Below, in pieces: positions 50,369-58,873 of a stretch of DNA of 64,000 bases. Every line of letters begins with the position of its first letter. The stretch's first letter is position 1. The position numbers and the translations under genes are program-made. The notes beneath the pieces were generated by a model. That model was given only the letters and a program-made list of their open reading frames with translations, had not been told where the DNA came from and searched no databases. The stretch is from Anaerolineaceae bacterium (GTDB lineage: Bacteria; Chloroflexota; Anaerolineae; Aggregatilineales; Phototrophicaceae). Where the stretch lies: NCBI GenBank assembly GCA_026708325.1, contig JAPOVC010000016.1, forward strand, positions 1 through 64,000, written 5' to 3'.

Positions 50369-51682
50369 TCAACCCCCGGCGATCACATCCAGGCCCGCGA
50401 AGAGCACCATGTCCGGGTTAATCAACTGGCGGTCGGTCGCGCTGACGTCCACGCCGATGGTGTGCGTCCAGGGGGGTTCGCCGGTCCAGATGCGCAGCAT
50501 GAGCGCATAATGGCCTGTCGGCGTGTCCTCCGGCAAATCCAGCTTCATCGCCTTGTGCACAATCGTGCCCGGCACGAAGCCCGTCGAGGGCACCAGGGTG
50601 CCAATCTGGGGATCATCGTCCTGCTCGATGGATTCGAAGTCGGGCAGTTTCAGGGCGTGCAGCGACACCAGCAGGGGCGGTTCGGGCAGCGCCCGCCGCG
50701 CCTGCAAGTAGAGAATCACGTCCACCCGTTCTCCTGGTGAGGCCGGCGCGCCCTCCAGCCGGTAACCCATCAGGGCCAGGTCGCCGTCTAGGTATTCCAC
50801 CAGCACCCGTTCGCTGCTGAAGTGCAGTTGCACAGCGGGCGTCAGCCACATCCAGGCGGCAAAGGCCGCCAGCACCAGCGCGGCGGCGAGCGGCCCGGCC
50901 GAGTCAATCAGACGGCGGGCAAGGCGGCGTCCCGGCTCCACGTTTTGCGGCAGCAGCGTCAGGAAGGCCCCCAGCAGGAAAGTGACCCCGACCATTTCGC
51001 CCACTTCTTCAAGCATGTGCATGAAGGGCAGGTAGGTGTCCCAAGACTCGCAGATGCCCACCAGCCAGTCCGGCAGGTCACAACGGACGCCAAGACGTCT
51101 GACCCGTCCCTTTACGATGTCCAGCAAAATGCCGCCGGTCACCATCAGGGCCATGCCGGACAGCAATTGACCGTAGACGAGCCGGCGCGAAGAGCGCAGC
51201 ATCAGCAGGAGGGTCAGCAGCCCCACGGCAGCACCGATCAGCAAATAAAACGGCCGCCAAAACTCCTGGTTGGTTTCATGAATCAGGAAGAATTCGTCCA
51301 CCGCCAGAAACAACAGGCCCGCCCCCAGGACGAGCCAGTACAGACCTTTGACCCGCGCCAGCAAGACACTGTCCCCGGCGTCGCTGCCCGGTTGCCAGGC
51401 CAGTTTCAGGGCGGCAACGGCGGCCATCACCAGTTGCGCCGAGACCAGGGCGACGGCGAGACGATATTCCCCGCCCAGATTCAGGTTCCAGTTCAGGTAA
51501 CTCGCGATTCCGGGCAAGATGCCGGGCTGCAGGGCGGCGAGCAGCAATTCCCCGGTCAGCAGGAAAAGCAGCAACCTGCGCGCATTGGCCCCCGGGCGCG
51601 CGCGCCACAGCAGGACCAGACCGACAACCATCAGCGTCAGGATGGCGAAGCTCAACGACACCAGGAGCAGGAAGTCATTCAT
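50369..51682 (-). CDS. Multi-pass membrane protein with C-terminal beta-domain, paralogue A
   Basis: Unrecognised family; 437 residues. About eight membrane helices occupy residues 1-285, with D-E-F-F-L-I-H-E (near 130) and Y-L-P-F-M-H-M-L-E-E-V-G-E in loops or helices; the acidic D-E...H-E and L-E-E residues are shared with paralogue B (58874-60181). The C-terminal 150 residues form a beta-sandwich-like exported domain that ends G-H-Y-A-L-M-L-R-I-W-T-G-E-P-P-W. It is the last gene of the sugar importer operon. DE/HE motifs may bind metal, as in ceramidase- or CREST-type membrane hydrolases; that link is speculation. Confidence 0.65.
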   Translation of the reverse strand: MNDFLLLVSLSFAILTLMVVGLVLLWRARPGANARRLLLFLLTGELLLAALQPGILPGIASYLNWNLNLGGEYRLAVALVSAQLVMAAVAALKLAWQPGSDAGDSVLLARVKGLYWLVLGAGLLFLAVDEFFLIHETNQEFWRPFYLLIGAAVGLLTLLLMLRSSRRLVYGQLLSGMALMVTGGILLDIVKGRVRRLGVRCDLPDWLVGICESWDTYLPFMHMLEEVGEMVGVTFLLGAFLTLLPQNVEPGRRLARRLIDSAGPLAAALVLAAFAAWMWLTPAVQLHFSSERVLVEYLDGDLALMGYRLEGAPASPGERVDVILYLQARRALPEPPLLVSLHALKLPDFESIEQDDDPQIGTLVPSTGFVPGTIVHKAMKLDLPEDTPTGHYALMLRIWTGEPPWTHTIGVDVSATDRQLINPDMVLFAGLDVIAGG

Positions 51683-51760
51683 CAGCAGGTCAGGCCTGAT
51701 GTCAGGAATCGCCCAGGGTCTTGCCGACCGACAGCCGTACAGATCAACGCGCTGGTCCCG

Positions 51761-54028
51761 TCATCCCGCAACGATAAAGCTCGCCCGCAGCAGGGCCGCG
51801 CCGGAGGGCGGGCATAGCCGCACAAGCGCCAGGCCATGCTCCTCCAGCCACTGCCAGCCCTGCCCGACAGCCTCCACGTCGTCGACCTGCGGCAGGGCCA
51901 CGCTGTCCACGCTGACGGCCGAAGGCACTCCCGCGCCGGCCAGCAGCGTGTAGTTCGCCTGCCCCGGCTGGTCCTGCAGCAGGGCCTCCAGTCCGCCGCC
52001 CTCGTCGAAGCGGCAACTGGCGATCTGCGCGCCGCTGGTCAGGTGCAGGCAGCCCCCCACCCCGTTGCGCAATACCGCCTGCCCGTTGGCCAGCGGCAGA
52101 CCGGCGCGCGGGAAGCTGTTCAGGCCGATCAGTTGCGGGTTCAGCCACCAGGTGTATTCCTCCTCGCCGTGGACTGTGCTGAAGGCGTCCGGGTAGAAAC
52201 CGCGCTGCGGGCCGAAGGTGATCTGCTCCTGAATGCCGTGGCGCGCGATGCCCTCGGCCAACTGCGCCCAGTCCAGCGGGTCCTCGCCGGGCCGCAGCGC
52301 CGCCAGACGCGCCAGCGCGTCGCTGTACCACAGGCCATTCCAGTGCACGATGACGCCGAACCAGGACTGCACGTCGTGGAAGGTAGCGCCGAAGACCGGC
52401 ACGGTACCGTAGCGCATGATCGGGCGGTAGTAGCCGTTCCAGAGAAAGGTGAAGGGCAGCCCGGTCGCCGCCCAGCGCTCGGCCTGGTCGAGGTAGCCCT
52501 CGTCGCCGCTCAGCTGCCAGGCGGCGATGTTGATGTTGATCAGCCAGGGCACGGCCAGCACATCCGGCACGTGCAGATGCAGTTCCCAGGTCTGGGCGCC
52601 CTCGGGGCGACGCTGCGCGTTGCACCAGTCGGCGGCACGCAGGCTGGCGGCCACGGCGTCGGGCTCGCCGCTGGCCAGCGCCCAGGACAGCAGCGGGATA
52701 ACCTTTCCGCCGGTGTAGCCGGTGGCGCTGTCCTGCTCATCGCCCATCAGGGCCAGACGCTCGTCAGTCCTGAAAGCGCCGACGTCGGCCACGGCGGCCG
52801 GCGTCCAGCCCCAGCTGCCGTCGCCCTGCTGTTCGGCCATGAGTTCCTGCGTCACCGCGCGCATGCCCGCCAGCGTCGCGGCCACGTCGCCCCGCACGAG
52901 CGCCGTATCCAGCAGCGAAACGTTGTGCGGCGCGCGCATGGGTTCGGCCTTCGGCAGGGCGCGCTCCACCTGGTCGCGGGCGCGGGCGCGGCGCAGCGGG
53001 TCGCCCTCCGGCCAGCGGCTGTAGCGCCAGAGCTGGTTGGCCAGCAGCGGCTCAAAGCGCGGCACCCAGTTGTCCTTCAGGGTATGGTGCCAGGCCTCAT
53101 CGCCCTCGTGCCAGGCGACGTCGAGGTAGGCATCGATGCAGAGTTCGAGGTTCTCGCGCCAGTCGGCCTCCGGCGCCGGCAGGGGCGGCAAACCGTAAGT
53201 CTCCAGCCATTCACGCAGGATGCCGAAAACGCCGGAGCCCGGCGCCACGGCCAGGCGCGCCTCCAGCGTCAGCGGGTTGACGGGATCGACGCTGACGGGC
53301 GAATGGGCCTCGGTCTGGCCGGGCGTCACCCAGCGTTCGTAGGGGCCGGGGGCGGAGAGCGCCATCAGGTGGTTGTCGGGCCCGCCCTCATGGCGGTTGG
53401 GCGAGGAGAAACGCGCCGCCGGGTGGCGCCAGGCGCTGCCCCAGTTCTGGTTGGGGTCCCAGAGCAGGCCGACGCCGCAGCCCCCGTGGCTGACGGCCAT
53501 CATGGGGATCGTGATCTGGTAGGGGTGCGGCACGCTGCGCTCGGCGAACTTGCTGGCGGCGAAGCGCGTATCCGAGGAGGGCTCGTCGTCCAGCAGGTAC
53601 TCCAGACCCGGGAAGAGCGCTTCCTCGCGCTCATTGCCGAAACTGCCCTCGCCCGCCAGCAGACGAGGCCCGCTCCAGTAGAGCACCTGGCGCGGCGCGG
53701 AAGTCTCGAGGCGGCAGGCCATGTTCAACTGCTTTCCCTGCGCCACGCGCGCGATGGTGACCGTCTGCCGCCAGGACACACCGTCGCCGTCGACGAAGCC
53801 GCCGCACAGCTCCAGCGCCTCCGCGCTTTCCTGCCAGTTGTCGGCGGCCAGGTCGACTTCATGACGCTCGCCGGCGTCGTCGCGATAGACGAGACGCGCC
53901 AGGGGTTCGCAGCGCGCCATCAGGCGCCACCCGTCGCCGACTTTTGCCTCCAGGGCGTAGCCGACCACCACGCCGTCGCGTTCCAGGCAGCTCAGGCGTA
54001 ACGAAGCGGTCGCAAGCGAGGGGGACAT
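51761..54028 (-). CDS. Glycosidase-like protein of unknown family
   Basis: Protein of 755 residues without a signal peptide. The first 270 residues look like a beta-sandwich (W-S-G-P-R-L-L, G-L-L-W-D-P-N-Q-N-W-G) and residues about 290-680 are helical, with repeated W-, H- and N-rich loops such as H-L-H-V-P-D-V-L-A-V-P-W, as in (alpha/alpha)6-barrel glycoside hydrolases and lyases. I cannot assign a GH or PL family or catalytic residues with confidence. It follows the permease gene after 33 bases, so it probably acts in the cytoplasm on the oligosaccharide brought in by this importer. Confidence 0.6.
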   Translation of the reverse strand: MSPSLATASLRLSCLERDGVVVGYALEAKVGDGWRLMARCEPLARLVYRDDAGERHEVDLAADNWQESAEALELCGGFVDGDGVSWRQTVTIARVAQGKQLNMACRLETSAPRQVLYWSGPRLLAGEGSFGNEREEALFPGLEYLLDDEPSSDTRFAASKFAERSVPHPYQITIPMMAVSHGGCGVGLLWDPNQNWGSAWRHPAARFSSPNRHEGGPDNHLMALSAPGPYERWVTPGQTEAHSPVSVDPVNPLTLEARLAVAPGSGVFGILREWLETYGLPPLPAPEADWRENLELCIDAYLDVAWHEGDEAWHHTLKDNWVPRFEPLLANQLWRYSRWPEGDPLRRARARDQVERALPKAEPMRAPHNVSLLDTALVRGDVAATLAGMRAVTQELMAEQQGDGSWGWTPAAVADVGAFRTDERLALMGDEQDSATGYTGGKVIPLLSWALASGEPDAVAASLRAADWCNAQRRPEGAQTWELHLHVPDVLAVPWLININIAAWQLSGDEGYLDQAERWAATGLPFTFLWNGYYRPIMRYGTVPVFGATFHDVQSWFGVIVHWNGLWYSDALARLAALRPGEDPLDWAQLAEGIARHGIQEQITFGPQRGFYPDAFSTVHGEEEYTWWLNPQLIGLNSFPRAGLPLANGQAVLRNGVGGCLHLTSGAQIASCRFDEGGGLEALLQDQPGQANYTLLAGAGVPSAVSVDSVALPQVDDVEAVGQGWQWLEEHGLALVRLCPPSGAALLRASFIVAG

Positions 54029-54061
54029 GCCGGACTCCTTTCGGCCGTAACGCGGCGCAGC

Positions 54062-54937
54062 TCAGGCCTTGACGGCGCCGCTGGTGATGCCGCGGATGTA
54101 ATAACGCATGCCAAACATGAAGAGGATCAGCAGGGGCACGGTGGCCACGGTGTAGGCGGCCATGCGCGGCCCCCAGTCGGTGATGCCGTACTGCGAGGTG
54201 AACTCCGTCAGGCCGACGGAGACCACCTGGATGTCGCTGTTGCTGATGGTCAGCAGCGGCCAGATGAAATCGTTGTAGGAGGCCACCAGATGCATGATGG
54301 CCACGGTCACGATGATCGGCCAGGAGAGCGGCACGGCGATCTTGTAGTAAAGCTGGATCTCGCTGGCGCCGTCGATGCGCCCCGAATCGAAGAGTTCCTG
54401 CGGCAGGGTGGCGAAGAAGGTGCGACAGAGCAGGATGCCGAAGACCTGGCCGCCCGAGGTCCAGGGCAGAATCAGGGCCCAGGGCGTATTGATGATGCCC
54501 AGTTGGCTGACCAGCACGAAAGCCGGGATCAGCGTCAGCACGCCGGGGATCATCAGCAGGGCGAGGATGCCGAGATAGATCGTCTCGCGGAAGGGGAAGC
54601 GCAGGCGCGCGAAAACGTAGCCGCTCAGCGAGGCGAGAAAGACCACCAGCATCACCGAGGCGCCCGCGTAGCTGACCGAGTTGAGGATATAGCCCTTCAT
54701 GGCCTCGTAGCCGGTGGGGTAGTTCTCGATCCGCACCGGGTTGGGGGCGGCCCAGAAGCGCCCGTAAATCTGACCGTTGTCCTTCAGCGAGAAGAAGAGC
54801 ATCAGGATGATGGGCACCAGGGTCAGGAAGAGCAGCGCCAGCAGGCTGAGCAGGATCAGCCCCTGCTGGAAGTTTTCGCGCCGTTGCGCCTGACGCTTCG
54901 TGATCTGCCGGTCCTGCTTCATGGTCAGCGTCGACAT
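54062..54937 (-). CDS. Sugar ABC transporter permease (MalG type)
   Basis: Protein of 291 residues with six membrane helices and the EAA-type loop D-S-G-R-I-D-G-A-S-E-I-Q-L-Y (about 185-198). The periplasmic loop F-W-A-A-P-N-P-V-R-I-E-N-Y is typical of CUT1 MalG-like permeases. One base separates it from the fused permease upstream, so the two are translationally linked. Confidence 0.92.
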   Translation of the reverse strand: MSTLTMKQDRQITKRQAQRRENFQQGLILLSLLALLFLTLVPIILMLFFSLKDNGQIYGRFWAAPNPVRIENYPTGYEAMKGYILNSVSYAGASVMLVVFLASLSGYVFARLRFPFRETIYLGILALLMIPGVLTLIPAFVLVSQLGIINTPWALILPWTSGGQVFGILLCRTFFATLPQELFDSGRIDGASEIQLYYKIAVPLSWPIIVTVAIMHLVASYNDFIWPLLTISNSDIQVVSVGLTEFTSQYGITDWGPRMAAYTVATVPLLILFMFGMRYYIRGITSGAVKA

Positions 54938-54938
54938 G

Positions 54939-56942
54939 TCAGGCCTCGTATTCCACCTGCGAACGCACGTAGCGCAGGTTCAAAATCGTGCCGCCCAGAA
55001 TAACGATGAAGAGAAAGGTGCCCATGGCCGAGGCCAGGCCGAAATTCGAGAACAGGGTGGCGTTGTAGTAAAGCTCCAGCGCCGGCGTGTAGGTGGCGTC
55101 GCTGGGCCCGCCGCCGGTCGTCAGAAAGATGAGCTGGAACTCCTGCATGCTGGCGATGAAGGTCAGGATCAGCAGCAGGCGGAACTGCGGCACGAGCATG
55201 GGCAGGTCAATGCGCGTAAATCGCTTCCACCAGCTGGCGCCGTCCACCTTCGCGGCGTCAAAGAGTTCCTGCGGGATGCCAATCAGGCCGCCGTAGATGA
55301 TCAGCAGGGCGAAGGCGCTGATCCAGGGGAAGCCGATGGCCACGATGGCCGGCATGGCCGTGGCCCGTTCGCCCAGCCAGGAATGCACCCAGTGCTCCAG
55401 CCCCAGCGAGATCAGCGTCTGGTTCAGCAGGCCGATGGTGGGGTCGTAGATGTTGACCCAAAGCAGGATGCCGACCACGCTGGGCACCACCAGCGGCACG
55501 ATGAAGAGCGTGCGCGCCAGGTACTGCAGCAGGCTGTGACGGATGTGAAAGATCAGTTCGGCCACCAGCAGGGGCATCGCCAGCTTGAGGAAGCCGGACA
55601 GCGCCAGGATGGCCGCGTTCTTCATCCCGACCCAGAAGTAGTTGCTGTTGAGCATGGCGTCGAACTGACGCGTGCCCACCCAGAGCGTCTCACCGGTCGG
55701 GTTCCAGTCCGTGAATGAATGATAGAGGCCGGAAAGGGCCGGATAGTAGTTGAAAATCAACAGCAGCACGACCGTCGGCGTCAGCAGCACGTAGGCGATG
55801 CGCCGCCGCCACATGGTCAGCAGCAGGGTACGCGTCGGCCGCGACGTGACCTGCCAGAAGCGTCGCCCGGAGTCCGTGCGCCGCACCCAGATCGAGGCCA
55901 GCAGCACGAAGAGCGCCAGCGCCGCGGGAATGCCGATCGTCAGGTTGCGCCGCAGGTCCTGCGCCGCGCGCCAGGCGGCCGCCGCCCCGGTCGCGGTCCA
56001 GGAGCGCACCTGTCCGTCGCGCGTGCCGATCAACCAGTGTTCGCCGTCGGCCGAAAGCGCCAGCGCGCTCACGTCGCCGCCTGCCGGGTGCGATTGCAGC
56101 ACGCTGCCGTCCGCGCTGTCGAGCAGGAAGAGGTTGTCGTAGCGGGTCCCCAGCAGAATGCGGCCCCCGTCGCTGCTGAGCGCCAGGTGCAGGCAGTAGT
56201 TGCGCTGGCGCGGGTTGCAACGCGTTTCGTCCGGCGCGGGCATCTGCCAGACGATCTCGGCGTTGTTGCCCTTGATCAGCGCGATCTCACCGTCCATCGT
56301 GGCGGCCACCACCGTGGCGCCGTTGCTGCTGACGTCCACGCTGAGGACTTCGTCATCCAGCTGGGCGCGCCACAGACGCTGGCCCTCCGGGCTGTAGAGC
56401 AGCACCTGGGAATCGCGGGTGCCGAAGATGGGACGAATGGCCCGGCTGCCGTAGATCGCCACCGCGTCGGCGATGTTGCGCAGGTTGCTCTCCCAGAGCA
56501 GGTCGCCGCTGGCGACGTCAAGGTAGCGCGCCACCCGTCCCTCGTCGATCGCCACCACGCGCGAGCCGTCGTTTGACATGGCCACGTCATAGACGATGCG
56601 CGGGGAACGGTAGCGCCAGACTTCCTCGCCAAAGGCGTCCAGCAGGTAGACGTGACGGTCCTCGCTGGCGACGGCCGTCCAGGCCCCGTCGCCGGAGACC
56701 GCCACGCCCCAGACCGTGCCCTCCGGATGGAATTCCCAGAGCAGCGCGCCATCCTGGCGGTAGGCGGCGACGCGATTGTTGCGGCTGCCGACCACCTGCA
56801 CGGAGCCGTCGGCGCTGAGCGCCAGGCTCCAGACGCTGTCGCCGGCATGGTCGGTCCAGCCGTCCTGCGCCAGCGATGGCATCGCGGCGATCAGAAGCAG
56901 AAACGACAACAAAAGTAGCGCGACGCGGGTCAGGGGTCGCAT
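54939..56942 (-). CDS. Fusion of secreted beta-propeller and sugar ABC permease (MalF type)
   Basis: Protein of 667 residues. Residues 1-26 are a signal peptide (ends P-S-L-A-Q). Residues 27-318 hold about seven propeller-like repeats of the form S-x-D-G-x-x-x-x-x-G-T/S-x-D/N with a W at the end (PQQ/WD40-like). A membrane helix spans 335-353, a basic linker 354-381, then a normal MalF-like permease to 667, with the EAA loop D-A-A-K-V-D-G-A-S-W. This order puts the propeller outside and the permease N-terminus inside, so topology is consistent. The propeller may bind sugar or the binding protein. Ordinary MalF-type proteins lack this part. Confidence 0.88.
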   Translation of the reverse strand: MRPLTRVALLLLSFLLLIAAMPSLAQDGWTDHAGDSVWSLALSADGSVQVVGSRNNRVAAYRQDGALLWEFHPEGTVWGVAVSGDGAWTAVASEDRHVYLLDAFGEEVWRYRSPRIVYDVAMSNDGSRVVAIDEGRVARYLDVASGDLLWESNLRNIADAVAIYGSRAIRPIFGTRDSQVLLYSPEGQRLWRAQLDDEVLSVDVSSNGATVVAATMDGEIALIKGNNAEIVWQMPAPDETRCNPRQRNYCLHLALSSDGGRILLGTRYDNLFLLDSADGSVLQSHPAGGDVSALALSADGEHWLIGTRDGQVRSWTATGAAAAWRAAQDLRRNLTIGIPAALALFVLLASIWVRRTDSGRRFWQVTSRPTRTLLLTMWRRRIAYVLLTPTVVLLLIFNYYPALSGLYHSFTDWNPTGETLWVGTRQFDAMLNSNYFWVGMKNAAILALSGFLKLAMPLLVAELIFHIRHSLLQYLARTLFIVPLVVPSVVGILLWVNIYDPTIGLLNQTLISLGLEHWVHSWLGERATAMPAIVAIGFPWISAFALLIIYGGLIGIPQELFDAAKVDGASWWKRFTRIDLPMLVPQFRLLLILTFIASMQEFQLIFLTTGGGPSDATYTPALELYYNATLFSNFGLASAMGTFLFIVILGGTILNLRYVRSQVEYEA

Positions 56943-56979
56943 GAGAGCATCTTCACTCGGGTGGCGTTGTGATCAGGCT

Positions 56980-56996
56980 GGCCCGGGGGCCGGGCC
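56980..56996 (-). promoter_or_regulatory. Intercistronic hairpin between binding protein and fused permease
   Basis: GGCCCGG and CCGGGCC form a seven-base-pair stem with a GGG loop in the 101-base gap. Position matches the stem-loops at 33432 and 48319 in the other importer operons. Confidence 0.5.
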
Positions 56997-57043
56997 GCCG
57001 CAGCGTCCCGACCCCCTCTGCCAGTGTTGACTTGCCGGCCAGG

Positions 57044-58753
57044 CTAGTAGTTGGCCGGTTTCTTGCTCGGGTCCTCAAGGTCCTCAGCCGTCAGGTTGAT
57101 GTGATCGAGGATGCCGTCGAAGTGGTTCATGAGCGAGGCCTGGTAGCTCTCGAGGAACTCGTCGAGCGTGATTTCCTCGGTGAAGTACTGCTGCGCCAGG
57201 TCCACCCATTCGCGGACGGTCGGCTGGTAGTCGTTCACACCGCGCGAGCGGTAGGAGCCGGCGTTGTCCTTCTCGGTGTTGCCGATCAGGCGCAGGCCCT
57301 CGAAGCGCTGCTCCAGCACCGGGTCCGGCAGCGCGACGTCATTCAGCGCCATCGGGCCGGCGATACCGCCATTGGGGTTGTTGGGATCAAGGCGGTTGTC
57401 GAGGTAAAGACCGGCGCCCTCGGGGCTGGTGACGAACATCAGGAAGTCGACCTCAAGGTCGTTCTGGGCCTGGTCCTTCCTGGGCACGCCCCAGAAGCCA
57501 ATGTTCACCGAGATGGTGCGCGCGGGCGCGTCCACCTCGGGCCCTTCCATGGTCGGGTTGTTGAAGGTGCCCAGTTCGAAGACGCTGGCCGCCAGGTCCT
57601 CGGCGGAGGGTGTCGGCGTGGGTTGACCTTCCTCGACGCCGCCGTAATTGTAGGTGCCCTCGGCGAGGCTGCGGATATTCTTCTCAAAGCTCGCCAGTAA
57701 CCAGGCGCCGTCAAGGCGCATGGCGGCCTGACCCGTCAGGAAGAGGGGGTAGGCGTCGTAGGTGCCGACCCAGCCGTCCTGCGCGCAGCGGTCGCCCATG
57801 GCCTTGAAGTTGGTGTACATGTCGCGCCAGGCGGGGCCGTCCACGCGCTGCACGCCGTCGCGCAGGGCGATCATCTTGCGCACCGGATTGAAGGTGATCG
57901 CGGTGCGGTCGTCGTTGTAGGGGTCGCCCGGGTCGTAAACCCACATGTCGTCAACGCCCTCGCGGAAGCAGTAGTCGCCCGGCTGGCAGCGCACGAGTTC
58001 GGCCTCGTCGCGCGTGTACTGGTCCGCGTACATACGGAAGAGCCAGCCCATCCAGATCTGCCACAGCGAGCGGTAGTCGCCCTCAATGCCCAGGGGGATG
58101 ATGCCGGCCTCGCTCAACTTGTCGCACCAGCCGAGGAACTGGTCCCAGGTGGGCTGGTTGAGCGGCCCGGCGGCCACTTCCATGGCCTCGCCGAGGATGC
58201 CGGCCTGCTCGAAGAGCGAGCGGTTGTAGTACCACAGCGTCTGCACCGTCTCGAGGTTGAGCATGTACATCTCGCCGGTCAGGGGGTTGGTCATGTTGAA
58301 CAGGGCTCCCTGATCGAAGTCCTCGCGCCAGGGGCGCATGCTGTAGGGGCTGTCGGCGTCCAGATAGGCGCTCAGGTCCAGGAAAGCCTTGTCGTTGACC
58401 AGGTCCGCGACGACGTTGGCGTTCACGTAGGAAGCATCCGGCGTACCGGCGGCGAACTGCGTGCGGATCCATTCCTGATAGCCGTCCGCAGGCTTCAACT
58501 CAACGATGCACTCCACGTCCGGGTGCATGGCGGTGTAGGCGTCGCAAAGCGCCTGCCAGGTCTGGGTGTCGCGCTGCTGGAAGCTGATGACGATGCGTCC
58601 GGAGAGCATGGCCATGTCGTCGTCGGCCATGACCTCGATCTCGACTTCCTCGCTCTCGCTCTCCCCTTCCTGCGCCAGCGCCATGCCGCCAAATGCGCCC
58701 AGGGCCAGAATGAGGGTCAGCAACAACAACAAACGAAGGTATCGGGTGTGCAT
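57044..58753 (-). CDS. Extracellular solute-binding protein, family 1 (sugar)
   Basis: Protein of 569 residues, long for the family. A Sec signal peptide (H-T-R-Y-L-R then a leucine-rich core) ends near M-A-L-A-Q and is followed by an acidic linker (E-G-E-S-E-S-E-E-V-E) of about 25 residues before the fold starts at I-V-I-S-F-Q-Q-R-D. The rest has the usual features: T-L-W-Y-Y-N-R-S-L-F and G-Q-A-A-M-R-L-D-G-A-W. A T-P-T-P linker occurs near residue 390. The ATG at 58753 has GGAGGAG upstream. It leads the operon with the fused permease. Confidence 0.87.
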   Translation of the reverse strand: MHTRYLRLLLLLTLILALGAFGGMALAQEGESESEEVEIEVMADDDMAMLSGRIVISFQQRDTQTWQALCDAYTAMHPDVECIVELKPADGYQEWIRTQFAAGTPDASYVNANVVADLVNDKAFLDLSAYLDADSPYSMRPWREDFDQGALFNMTNPLTGEMYMLNLETVQTLWYYNRSLFEQAGILGEAMEVAAGPLNQPTWDQFLGWCDKLSEAGIIPLGIEGDYRSLWQIWMGWLFRMYADQYTRDEAELVRCQPGDYCFREGVDDMWVYDPGDPYNDDRTAITFNPVRKMIALRDGVQRVDGPAWRDMYTNFKAMGDRCAQDGWVGTYDAYPLFLTGQAAMRLDGAWLLASFEKNIRSLAEGTYNYGGVEEGQPTPTPSAEDLAASVFELGTFNNPTMEGPEVDAPARTISVNIGFWGVPRKDQAQNDLEVDFLMFVTSPEGAGLYLDNRLDPNNPNGGIAGPMALNDVALPDPVLEQRFEGLRLIGNTEKDNAGSYRSRGVNDYQPTVREWVDLAQQYFTEEITLDEFLESYQASLMNHFDGILDHINLTAEDLEDPSKKPANY

Positions 58754-58873
58754 TTCTTTCTCTCTCCTCCTCAACTGAATGTGGTCGGCAGGGTGGCCCG
58801 CAGAAGCAGGCCCGCCGCGACCAGGCGCCATCGTAGCGGATACCCCGCGCCAGGTCAAAGTGAGGTCCGGCTT

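Noticed and set aside
51836..54001. 721-residue plus-strand open frame opposite the glycosidase-like gene
   Set aside because: Shadow composition; the minus strand has better protein-like sequence, a ribosome site and operon spacing.
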